DNA from: JAXGMQ01 sp040768585
GTDB lineage: Bacteria > Caldisericota > Caldisericia > JAAYUI01
Reading direction: 5' to 3'
Assembly: GCA_040768585.1 (NCBI GenBank)
Contig: JAXGMQ010000001.1
Span: 2,046,001 to 2,110,000 of the forward strand
DNA length: 64,000 nt
The translations under genes and the position numbers were made by a program. Shown here piece by piece: positions 36,335 through 45,198 of this stretch. A model generated the notes under the pieces. That model did not search any database. It was not told the DNA's origin and saw nothing but the letters and a program-made list of their open reading frames with translations. Numbering within the stretch: position 1 is the first letter of the stretch; every line of letters starts with the position of its first letter.

Positions 36335-36359
36335 GCTATCCTGCATAGAGCAGGATAGC
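36335..36359. repeat. Inverted repeat upstream of rpoB promoter
   Basis: Perfect 10-base arms GCTATCCTGC (36335-36344) and GCAGGATAGC (36350-36359) around a 5-base loop, 38 bases beyond the end of the giant surface-protein gene. No T-run follows on the minus strand. It may be a weak terminator or an operator for rpoB. Confidence 0.6.
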
Positions 36360-36396
36360 GTTGTATTGTATTATTCTATGGACTTGATACAAAAAA

Positions 36397-39300
36397 TCAA
36401 GGCAGCCATAAACGTGATAAAACCAGCTCTCCAGTGATAGTGTTGTACTCCACTTCACAATCTAGAACCTGCAATAGAACCTCTGGTGACAGATAGAACA
36501 TTCCACCCCTTAGGATGGGTGCAGTTGGTAACTCGACGGTCTGACCACCAGCAATGGCTGAGGTGCTTCCGGCTTCGAATGCATAAGTGTTTCCGAAGAT
36601 TTCAAGCTCGCAAAGAGAAATAGTTTCCCTGATGGTATACGAAGCGTTGAAAATCAGCTGAAGTGCATCAACGGGAATTTCTTGCACATTCTCAAATACG
36701 GAGGTAAGGCTTCCAAGTGGATTACCCTCTTCGTCAACAACCAGTTTCTCACCGACAACGAGCTTAGCCCATACCTGAGCGTACACAGGTACAGACAAGG
36801 TTTCCCTTGCGATATTGCCAGCGGGATCAACGGCTTCGATCAGAATTTCATTGTTGCCAGGGGTTAGTGAGATGTCGGCTGTCAGTTGGTCGTAGATGAC
36901 TGTTGCCTTCTGACCATTTACAGTTGCCTGGCAGCCCGGCTCTATCCTGACTTTCAGTGTGTATTTCTGAGCCCCGATGAGCTCAGGAATCCTTGGCGGC
37001 ATGATGGCAGGAGGGATAGTGTCGACAAAAACTGTGATATTTTTTGTCGTTGGTGGGACACCGTTGAGGGAAGAAATTATCTGCACGGAGTTCGAACCTT
37101 CTACAAGTGTGACCGTTGTTTTGAAATTGCCATCACTGTCCACTGCAACAGTGTTTCCGTTGACAGTGATTTTAGCTCCTGGAGTTGTTGTTCCTGATAT
37201 GGTTGAGATTTTCTTGTTTGTCACAGGCTCGAATTCATCAATCTCAAGCATTGGGGGCTGGGTTTGGACGCCTGGGCGAATCTCGCACTCACCTTCAACG
37301 TAACCCTCAGCTGTTGCCACAATAAGGAGTGTTTCTGTGTTTTTTGGAGTAAGTTTGAAGCTTGCCTTGCCGTCAGCTTTTGTCACAGAATCAAGGTCAA
37401 TCTCGTCACTTGTGATTCTGACCTTGGCATTCTCTATCAAAGCTCCCGTAGCGACATCGACAACCTTTATGACGATGTCGTTTTCAAGGTTTGTGACGAT
37501 CTCTGCTGGTTCAACAAGAACCGGCATTATTCCGGGAGAAGAGTCAAGTGATGCAATCGGGAAAATTGAGTAGTTTCTTGGAGATGTTGCGATATTGAAG
37601 TCGTATGGGCTAACGTCAAGAAGCGTATTTTTGTTTTTGTATCCGAGGTAGATAACCTCTTTGCCGTGACCGTCAGGAGTGATTGTAATGTGTGTTATCG
37701 GAACCTCTGAATCCATCCAATTTATGAATCCACCCTGTGAGAGTTCGTGGTGGTTCGAGCCGCTGGCTATGAGTGTCGCACCAGATGGCATTACAAGGTC
37801 ACGGTCATCTGCAGGATGAAGCTCAGCCAGAACATAGTTGTTGCATCCATAAGCTAAGTCAAAGCTTGAGGGGTCGAAGAGTTCAGCGCTCAATGGTCTT
37901 CCTGTACGAGCTGATTTGAGAACGATCTTGGGAGGGGCAATTTGGAGCATAGAGGAAGGCATTGCGTCCCAGTCCAGTTTGAATGTGCCATCGCGGCTTC
38001 CCATATCGGAACCACGGAGTGGTCCTGGCTCTGTAAAGAACTTGTACCTGGTGTAAACGAATCCTGGGTCTGTGTAGTATGGAAGTGGCGCACCGGCAAC
38101 ATCGCAGAAGTATCTGTCTGCCGTGTATGGGTTGCAACCTACAAGTCCACCAACCTTGCACACATCCTCAGCAAAGATTGTGAACTTGCACGAACCGAGT
38201 TCATCAAGCGCCAGGAAATCATCGTAATCGATGACGCCATCTATTTCTCTGTCGGCAAACAAGTAGACACCATCATACGGTTGGTTGTAGATACAACCTA
38301 AACCCCAGGCGGAGTCAGTAAATGTGATGTCAGGCTCAATAAGCATCGAAGGGGTTTCAGAGAATGTTGAGTTCCTAAAGTAGACGTTTCTCGTGTTGTA
38401 GTAGACTGGGCTGTTATAGCGAAGCACTGTTGGAGCGCCATACTCATCGTCCCATGCCATGAATTCACGTCTCGATTTTGCGCCTTGGAAGGTGTAAATC
38501 TCTCCATTGCCGCGTTGAACGATTCCATCACCGCTGTAGTCGAAGCCAACATGAACGTCGTAGTGTTCCTCACAGTCATAACATGGGAACCACTTTCGAG
38601 GCATTTGGTTAGCGGGGAGTGAGATGAATGGAGTAAAGTGTGCTGGGAATGTCTCATATTCATTGCACATTCGTACCGACTGTGGAGGCTGTTTAATGAG
38701 CACTCCCTGTTTGTTTCGGCAGGTGACAGTTACATCATAAATCCTGTTGGAGCCTGCCGTAAGCAGGAAATCTGGCTCACCAGGGGAGGTGAACACCTTC
38801 TGCTCAGGGTCATCAATGTTGACGACAGAATATTCGACATCAGGCAGTTCCACCTTAACCTTGGTCGTGCCCATACTTCTTCTGTCTGGAGTGTAGACCG
38901 TTAGGTCGAACTCCCCGGCGTCATTGGCACAGAAACCCTTGAACATATAGAGTCCCTCATCAGCTCTTGAGAAGTCAATGTCAATCGGATCGAATGGCTT
39001 GTCTTCCCAATTACTGTAGAGGTAGAAGTTTTCGTAGTAGTCACCAGACTCGTTGTGAAGGTCGGTTCTAACCCAGTAGTACTGGGGTAGTCTGGCTCCT
39101 GGTCCGTAGAACTCCGCCTGGTCTGGGTGCCAGTCTCGGAATAAGTGTTGCTGAGCTCTCTCTGGCGGGACATCTCGGTCGCCAATAAGATCGATCACAC
39201 CTTCCAAAAGATTGATTGGACTACCATTGGCGTCCATCACCTTAATAGTCAGTGGCGCGGTTGGGTCAACGAGTTCGTTGACAATACCCGCTGTAAGGGG

Positions 39301-42300
39301 TTGAGGATACACCTCAATATTCAAAGAGTCCGCAGGCTGAACATTGACTCTCGCTTGGCCTGCCAAATAGACCTCATGGGTGTAGGCGGCGTCAAACCAT
39401 TCAAACTGATAATAAGGGGCGAATGAACGGTCGCTGTTGTCATCACCGTATTTGAATGCATCGACATAGACACCAGCTGTCTCATTGGCGGCTACGACGT
39501 GGTCACGTTCGATAATATGTTTACTCATCCTGCCAATGTTGAATCCACCGATATCAATTCCAACATCGGTGATTTGGCAGTTTCCGTCGGCCGTGAGGTC
39601 GAAGTGATAAATGCCATTGTTCCTGTTTACCGTTCGACCATCGACCATACCACCAACCCAAGTATTGCTGGCGAGGTCGTAGGTACCAATTACCTCAATT
39701 TCCCAGTCCCCAAAACTCACCTTTCCATTGTCGTTGAAATCAAGGAACTCAGTATACATCGCAGCTCCTGTCCAAGAAGAGTCTCTGACTGGCATCGGAG
39801 GCATCAGCATCCTGGCATCACCTTGACCTATGTGCAGGGGTTCATCCATACCCTCAATCTGGAATGCAATTCCTCTGTCCTGCCAAATGAACAAAACAGC
39901 ATTATTGCAAGCCATCTCAACTTGCATTGGGAGGTCTTCTGTTACCTGCACATCTAGATGGTGATCCTGATTAACGGCAAGTGTTTCAGGTAGTCCAGTT
40001 ATTGTCAATCCATGAACCTGAACGCCATAGGTGTTGTCCTTGTCGCAGCAATCCTGGAAATGCTTTATTGTGCCGTCTGAGAGTGTAACCTCAATCTGTA
40101 TCTCTCCTGAACCAAGAGGAATGAGTTCATCAATCTTGATGACATTGTCTATACCGGTGTAATTGAGTCTATGGTTCCACATAAGGAAGCCGTTGTAATC
40201 ATAGTCATCAAAGACCACTGTATCTGGACCAAAACCTACCTCTCCAATGAAATCTTTGCCCTCATACTCGTACCACTTGTAGTTGGTGTTGTCTATAACA
40301 ATCTCACCTGTGAAATCATATCCAAGTGGTGAGTTGATACGACCATCTACCGAGAATTTTGTTGTGACATAACCTTCGATTGGGTCTGTAATTGGGGGGG
40401 TTTTGAAGGGGCCGGTAACCTTGATTTTCTGTATGTGGTACATCGAAGGGGTTGGGTTTGCTGCGGTGCCAGGGTTAAAGGTCAGGTGCCTTCCGTTCAT
40501 ATCTTTCAGAACAAAGTAGAATGCGTAGTCGGTGAGTGGGCCAAATTCGGTGCCAAGCTTCACGTAGTTGACTTTTTTCTGCGCCTTGTCAGCATCACGG
40601 TCTTTTCCAAGCGCTCTTGAAGACTTGTTGTACCTTTGACCCCATTCTGACCAGATCGCAGGATAAGCAGAGAATCCGTGAAGCAGAGCTCTCAATCCCC
40701 TCATGCCATGTCCACCACTGCCACCTGAGAACCTGAACACTCTTCCGATGTGTGTTTGACCGCCGGGATAGGCTCTAAATTCATCTTGTAGGTTGCGAAG
40801 TATTGGGTTGTATGGTAATTGGATCTGTGGAGCAGGGAATGGCAGCGGGTTGGTCGCCATCTCACCGTTGGTGTAGTTCTGGTTGGAGAACTGTAGTCCT
40901 CTATCAACAATCTGGAGTTCAGAGAAATTGAGTCTTGCATCAACCTCAGGCACATCGACTGTAACATAGCCTGTATAGTCCATGGCGAGGTGGTTTTCCA
41001 TGATGTACTCAGCGGGATGCGTATCTCTAACGCTGTTGTAGTCCCACATGATATTAAAACTTGTGAGGCGAAGCTTCACTGGTTTTGGTTCAATTGGTTT
41101 GACAATGCCTAGAGCCCAGCCACCAACGTCTGTTTCTGTGAATGTGCCTCTGCTTGTAATGTAGGTTGGCACACCCCATGACCAGATTTCGCCAAACGTT
41201 GAGCCGGTTTTTGGGTCAATCATCTCACCATCAAAAATGCCCAGATGGTCGCCTTTTGTGACAACTCCCCACTTCATGAATCCATCGTCATTGAGTGAAG
41301 GTCTAGCAGCTCTTGCCGAATCGTCCATATCGTCAAGTGATGCCTGGGTAGAAACCTCAATTGGCATCTGTGTGCCGATTGGGTTCGGGGGGAAGAACGC
41401 GGGGTCGTCGCCGACAAAGTCTCCTGCATCAAGTGCCCCTGGCACATAACCGATATCGTTCCAATACCAAAACTTGTACGTCTTATTCTGGTTGTATTGG
41501 ATGATATATCTCTGACCTGAACTGCCGATGGCGGTCGCCATCCATTTGACTCCTCCACCTATGGCATTGAAGAGCACGATTGTGTGCTGGTCACTGCCAA
41601 GAGCAAAGGGAATGCAGCAGGGATCGTTTATGTCTGAAACATTGTCGCCATTATAAGCTTCGAGACTGATATTTGGGAATCTTTCCTCTAGCTGGTCAAG
41701 ACAGAGTCTTGTTGATGCCATCTCCAGGTACTCGCATGTGACCGAATGGTAGGCTCTGTCCCAAGCATCATAGCTGTTGTGAATTGAGAGTGGGACTGTG
41801 GTAATTGGGACAGGTTTCGGGACTGTTGTGGTAAGTTGCGGTGGATTCTTTAGGTTCGGTTCATTGTAATATTTTGTCAGATAGAACAAATCCTGATAGG
41901 CGCCGTCTGGGGGCTCGGGTAGATCATTATAGTCACCAAACTCAGCATACGCGGTAATTGTGATTGGGTCATAGGTGCCATTAAGGTTGAGTGAACCTCT
42001 GTATGGGGTGATTTCAATCTCGGCCTCAGGTTTGTCCTTGGTCAGAACAAAATACTGCTCGTGGGGTGTTTTCCCCTGGCTAACCATGTTTGTGACTACA
42101 ACGTGAATCTTGTTGTCATTCCTTGGCACTACAGCGGTTTTGACCGTGAGTTTCGAGGTTTGTTCTACTCTCAGGTATCTGTCAGCGTGGACGGTCAAAC
42201 CTAAATTGCCAGGCAGTACTGGTACATCAATTGCCATTGGATAACCGCAATTACCAGTTGAGACGCCGTGAAGTTCGTATTTGTGAACCCAAACACCAAG

Positions 42301-44535
42301 CTCATCGACAACGTCACCACAATTGAACTCTGTCTTGTCGAAGACCATATCACTCATCCTGACATCGCCGTAGTCAACAATGAGGTTTGAGTTTGTGTCC
42401 AGATAGATGTCCTCGCCTGGAGTGTATTCCCCGTCTGGCATATCGTTATCGTGTCGAATATCATAGAAGCAGAGGTCTGGTGGCAGGTTTGCTAGTGCTG
42501 TACCGACATCCAAATCACCCTTGGCAACCGTGGAACCGCACTTGTACGTGACCTCTGAGCCATCCCGAATGACAGTTGTTACAAACAGCCTCTTATCACC
42601 CGCCTCAACCACCATCGCGCTGCCAGTGCCCTTCATGTAGAGCTTTCGATTGCAGCCAAGGGTTGGGCTTCCATCGTCAAATCTTTTGTATCTCGAATCA
42701 AACGATACGAGACCAGGACCGCCCGTGGGTGGAGGTGTGGTTCTGTAGGCATCAGGACATTCAAGTACGTCTATTGCTCCGATGAAAGCCTCAGAGTTTC
42801 TGGAAACGTAGTAATCAACGTTGGCGTTTTGGGCGGTAACATCCGAGCCTGTGCCAAAGGAGTTATCCAGCCCGTTGTCATTGAAGAGTGCAATACCATA
42901 GTATGATCTGTAGTCCGGTTTGATATTGAAGAATGTGACTGCTGGGAGTGCCCACTGAAGTGATGTCTCATCGAGAGAAGTGGATTTTGCGATGGATTGA
43001 GAGCCATAGAGTGACTTGCCATATGGGTTATAGACACCCGCTTTGGCAGACGACGGCATATTACCCATCCACACATCGGACTGAACAAAGTAGTCATAGA
43101 TTGGTGCAATAGGGCCAGACTTGATTGTTTCTACAAGTAGCAGCATATCGCCGGCGACACAGCCGCCAATCGAACAAACACCCGCACCATTCGTGTTCTC
43201 GAATCTGTGGGCGTTGGTATTGACATCAGTGAGTGCAACATCGTTCTCAGTCACGAAATTTTCTGAATCGAGTTTCCTGTAGATGAATTCGCCAGGATCA
43301 TACATTGAATTCGCATCAACATTCTGTGAATATCTTTCGTCGTTGGTTGAGCCGGTATTCACAAATGGAATAAGGGCTTGACCAACATCAAGGTCATCGC
43401 CAGGATCAAGGATGCCAAATGGAGGGTTGTCCACGACCTGGGTGCCGGCTTTGTAAATTCTTGTGGTGCCAATCGATGTCGTCAGAACAACATCTGTGAG
43501 TCTGGTATCACTGCTTGCCACATTTGGCGCAATCAGTGTGGCGTCAGTTCTTTTGTATATCCACTCTGAGGGAGTATACCTTCCCTCGGTAGAAATGTTT
43601 TCGGCGTGCCACTCTTCGTCTACCGTGAAATCAGCATCTCCGTTGTCTTCAAATGTTGAGAGCTGCAAGCCGATATCCCACCTGAAGATGGCTGAGTTGG
43701 AAACAGCGCGTGGTTTGAGTGTTGTTCCAAGTGACTGAATCAATGGGAAATCAATACTTGGATTCTTGTCCTGAATAAGCGGAAAATCTGGCATGTCCAC
43801 CCAACCGAGTTGGAACAACCTTGTCTTGATTGGTGGATCGGGATTGAGTGGAGTCGGATAAAAGCCCTCGAGGTCTTCTGTGTCCCACCTGAAGTATACT
43901 GGTGTATCCGTCAAGTAACCGGGCTGCGATGAGCCGTCTTGTTTCGTTGGAAATAAGTAGTACGGACCCTGTGTGTTGTTACCGTTTATTGGGTCGACAT
44001 AACAATTCTTGTTTATCCTGACATCATCCCAGTCAACGTTTGCAACTGGATCTCTTCTGTAGTTTGGATCGTTTGGGTCTGAGTAACCATAGTATCTGCA
44101 GTCATTGAAATTACCGTCTGGGTCAAACCAGATTTGCCCGGCGGAGTCAATCACCGCAAACATTTTCTCTTTCATACGAGTCGGGGTTTGATAGTCGTAG
44201 TCAAGATTCAGATAGAAAACACAGTAATAAAGAGGGATGGTGTTGGTTGTATCTGTCGCTGCGATGTTATAGCTATTCGTGTCAATGGCAAATTCGGCAT
44301 CTGGCATTGGGAAGGATGTGCGACCCCAGGAAACAATGGAATTTCCGTCAAAATTGTAGTCAGGAGCTGACACAAGATTGTTTCCGCTCCAGGACATTCC
44401 AACAGGCGCCCATCTTACAGCAACCATAGTTGCTGTCTCGTTGTGCATGCTCAAATCGGATGCAAAAGAAAATTCCAACGGTGACAACAACAAAATAGCC
44501 GCAACAAATATTGTTGTTAGTTTATTTTTATTCAT
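36397..44535 (-). CDS. Giant secreted surface protein (2712 residues)
   Basis: Signal peptide (1-26) and a very large beta-rich extracellular region. Between about residues 310 and 740 a module recurs: a TRLTDV or VRMSDM strand following Asp-Asp, a YKAGT or YKCGST turn, DDLDVGQAL or GDLDVGTAL, and YTPSEWIY, YDPGEFIY or YTPGEDIY. Isolated EF-hand-like loops occur later (DFNDNGKVSFGDWE; REIDGVIDYDDF). The C-terminal part holds a carboxypeptidase-regulatory-like domain (about 2340-2417), two Ig-like domains (about 2425-2495 and 2505-2582) and a diverged CuAO_N-like end (about 2585-2712). No enzyme active site is recognised. It ends about 125 bases before the rpoB -35 box. Likely a surface-layer or matrix component; function unknown. 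Confidence 0.85.
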   Translation of the reverse strand: MNKNKLTTIFVAAILLLSPLEFSFASDLSMHNETATMVAVRWAPVGMSWSGNNLVSAPDYNFDGNSIVSWGRTSFPMPDAEFAIDTNSYNIAATDTTNTIPLYYCVFYLNLDYDYQTPTRMKEKMFAVIDSAGQIWFDPDGNFNDCRYYGYSDPNDPNYRRDPVANVDWDDVRINKNCYVDPINGNNTQGPYYLFPTKQDGSSQPGYLTDTPVYFRWDTEDLEGFYPTPLNPDPPIKTRLFQLGWVDMPDFPLIQDKNPSIDFPLIQSLGTTLKPRAVSNSAIFRWDIGLQLSTFEDNGDADFTVDEEWHAENISTEGRYTPSEWIYKRTDATLIAPNVASSDTRLTDVVLTTSIGTTRIYKAGTQVVDNPPFGILDPGDDLDVGQALIPFVNTGSTNDERYSQNVDANSMYDPGEFIYRKLDSENFVTENDVALTDVNTNAHRFENTNGAGVCSIGGCVAGDMLLLVETIKSGPIAPIYDYFVQSDVWMGNMPSSAKAGVYNPYGKSLYGSQSIAKSTSLDETSLQWALPAVTFFNIKPDYRSYYGIALFNDNGLDNSFGTGSDVTAQNANVDYYVSRNSEAFIGAIDVLECPDAYRTTPPPTGGPGLVSFDSRYKRFDDGSPTLGCNRKLYMKGTGSAMVVEAGDKRLFVTTVIRDGSEVTYKCGSTVAKGDLDVGTALANLPPDLCFYDIRHDNDMPDGEYTPGEDIYLDTNSNLIVDYGDVRMSDMVFDKTEFNCGDVVDELGVWVHKYELHGVSTGNCGYPMAIDVPVLPGNLGLTVHADRYLRVEQTSKLTVKTAVVPRNDNKIHVVVTNMVSQGKTPHEQYFVLTKDKPEAEIEITPYRGSLNLNGTYDPITITAYAEFGDYNDLPEPPDGAYQDLFYLTKYYNEPNLKNPPQLTTTVPKPVPITTVPLSIHNSYDAWDRAYHSVTCEYLEMASTRLCLDQLEERFPNISLEAYNGDNVSDINDPCCIPFALGSDQHTIVLFNAIGGGVKWMATAIGSSGQRYIIQYNQNKTYKFWYWNDIGYVPGALDAGDFVGDDPAFFPPNPIGTQMPIEVSTQASLDDMDDSARAARPSLNDDGFMKWGVVTKGDHLGIFDGEMIDPKTGSTFGEIWSWGVPTYITSRGTFTETDVGGWALGIVKPIEPKPVKLRLTSFNIMWDYNSVRDTHPAEYIMENHLAMDYTGYVTVDVPEVDARLNFSELQIVDRGLQFSNQNYTNGEMATNPLPFPAPQIQLPYNPILRNLQDEFRAYPGGQTHIGRVFRFSGGSGGHGMRGLRALLHGFSAYPAIWSEWGQRYNKSSRALGKDRDADKAQKKVNYVKLGTEFGPLTDYAFYFVLKDMNGRHLTFNPGTAANPTPSMYHIQKIKVTGPFKTPPITDPIEGYVTTKFSVDGRINSPLGYDFTGEIVIDNTNYKWYEYEGKDFIGEVGFGPDTVVFDDYDYNGFLMWNHRLNYTGIDNVIKIDELIPLGSGEIQIEVTLSDGTIKHFQDCCDKDNTYGVQVHGLTITGLPETLAVNQDHHLDVQVTEDLPMQVEMACNNAVLFIWQDRGIAFQIEGMDEPLHIGQGDARMLMPPMPVRDSSWTGAAMYTEFLDFNDNGKVSFGDWEIEVIGTYDLASNTWVGGMVDGRTVNRNNGIYHFDLTADGNCQITDVGIDIGGFNIGRMSKHIIERDHVVAANETAGVYVDAFKYGDDNSDRSFAPYYQFEWFDAAYTHEVYLAGQARVNVQPADSLNIEVYPQPLTAGIVNELVDPTAPLTIKVMDANGSPINLLEGVIDLIGDRDVPPERAQQHLFRDWHPDQAEFYGPGARLPQYYWVRTDLHNESGDYYENFYLYSNWEDKPFDPIDIDFSRADEGLYMFKGFCANDAGEFDLTVYTPDRRSMGTTKVKVELPDVEYSVVNIDDPEQKVFTSPGEPDFLLTAGSNRIYDVTVTCRNKQGVLIKQPPQSVRMCNEYETFPAHFTPFISLPANQMPRKWFPCYDCEEHYDVHVGFDYSGDGIVQRGNGEIYTFQGAKSRREFMAWDDEYGAPTVLRYNSPVYYNTRNVYFRNSTFSETPSMLIEPDITFTDSAWGLGCIYNQPYDGVYLFADREIDGVIDYDDFLALDELGSCKFTIFAEDVCKVGGLVGCNPYTADRYFCDVAGAPLPYYTDPGFVYTRYKFFTEPGPLRGSDMGSRDGTFKLDWDAMPSSMLQIAPPKIVLKSARTGRPLSAELFDPSSFDLAYGCNNYVLAELHPADDRDLVMPSGATLIASGSNHHELSQGGFINWMDSEVPITHITITPDGHGKEVIYLGYKNKNTLLDVSPYDFNIATSPRNYSIFPIASLDSSPGIMPVLVEPAEIVTNLENDIVIKVVDVATGALIENAKVRITSDEIDLDSVTKADGKASFKLTPKNTETLLIVATAEGYVEGECEIRPGVQTQPPMLEIDEFEPVTNKKISTISGTTTPGAKITVNGNTVAVDSDGNFKTTVTLVEGSNSVQIISSLNGVPPTTKNITVFVDTIPPAIMPPRIPELIGAQKYTLKVRIEPGCQATVNGQKATVIYDQLTADISLTPGNNEILIEAVDPAGNIARETLSVPVYAQVWAKLVVGEKLVVDEEGNPLGSLTSVFENVQEIPVDALQLIFNASYTIRETISLCELEIFGNTYAFEAGSTSAIAGGQTVELPTAPILRGGMFYLSPEVLLQVLDCEVEYNTITGELVLSRLWLP

Positions 44536-44560
44536 ATTCTCTCAATCCTTATGGGTCTCA

Positions 44561-44588
44561 ATTCTACACCTTGTAGTATAGCAGTCAA
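44561..44588 (-). promoter_or_regulatory. Promoter for giant surface protein
   Basis: On the minus strand, -35 TTGACT (44583-44588) and -10 TAGAAT (44561-44566) with 16 bases between, about 25 bases upstream of the ATG at 44535. AAGGA lies in the short leader. Confidence 0.55.
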
Positions 44589-44608
44589 GAATTTGCGGTT
44601 CATGTGTT

Positions 44609-45061
44609 TTAGCCCTCAATTTTCTTGAATACTTCGACTATTGTTTCCATGCCCGTGATTAGTTTCTCAACATCATTTTCATCAAGGCTAGAAAACGAAT
44701 CCGAAATAATTTCGTATAGAATCTTTTCCCTTTCTGCAGCGTGTTCTTTCCCTTTTTCTGTTAAGCTTATCCATTTCTTGCGTCGATCGTTTGGGTCGCT
44801 TTCTACCTTAACAAACCCCTCACTCTCGATAACATCGACTATTGCAGTGAGTGTGCTTTTTCTCAAATCCACGAATGAACCGAGTTTGGTTGGTGTTATT
44901 TTTCCTCTGATATTTATGATGAAGATTGCCTTGTTGATATTTTTTCTACCCTTGTCGAACTTATGTCCACGCCTGACGAATGCCTTGGCAAAGTGTCTCG
45001 ATGACTCCATCTTTACCTCATGCATCAGTCTCATAAACTTTCTTATTTGAATCTCTTGCAT
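44609..45061 (-). CDS. MarR-family transcription regulator
   Basis: A 150-residue winged-helix repressor. The helix-turn-helix (LGSFVDLRKSTLTAIVDVIESEGFV) is followed by the wing with the family motif DPNDRRKKWISLTEKG, and by a long C-terminal dimerisation helix. I take ATG 45061, five bases after GGAG; a GTG at 45067 overlaps that site and is less likely. It is divergent from the C25 protease, with about 137 bases between starts, and upstream of the giant surface protein on the same strand. It is therefore a candidate regulator of either or both. The inducing signal is unknown. Confidence 0.88.
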   Translation of the reverse strand: MQEIQIRKFMRLMHEVKMESSRHFAKAFVRRGHKFDKGRKNINKAIFIINIRGKITPTKLGSFVDLRKSTLTAIVDVIESEGFVKVESDPNDRRKKWISLTEKGKEHAAEREKILYEIISDSFSSLDENDVEKLITGMETIVEVFKKIEG

Positions 45062-45162
45062 ATCCACTCCAAGATAGTTAGAAATAGAACAATTAGAATA
45101 TGAATAATATTCCCTTCAAGTCAACCCAAATAAACTTTAAAACTTTTGTATATCTGCTTTTC

Positions 45163-45191
45163 TTGCAGTTGAATAACCAAAATGATAGATT
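45163..45191 (+). promoter_or_regulatory. Promoter for C25 protease, apparently leaderless
   Basis: -35 TTGCAG (45163-45168) and -10 TAGATT (45186-45191), 17 bases apart. The predicted start falls at 45198-45199, on the ATG that begins the signal peptide, and no ribosome site precedes that ATG. Confidence 0.55.
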
Positions 45192-45198
45192 TAAAAAC

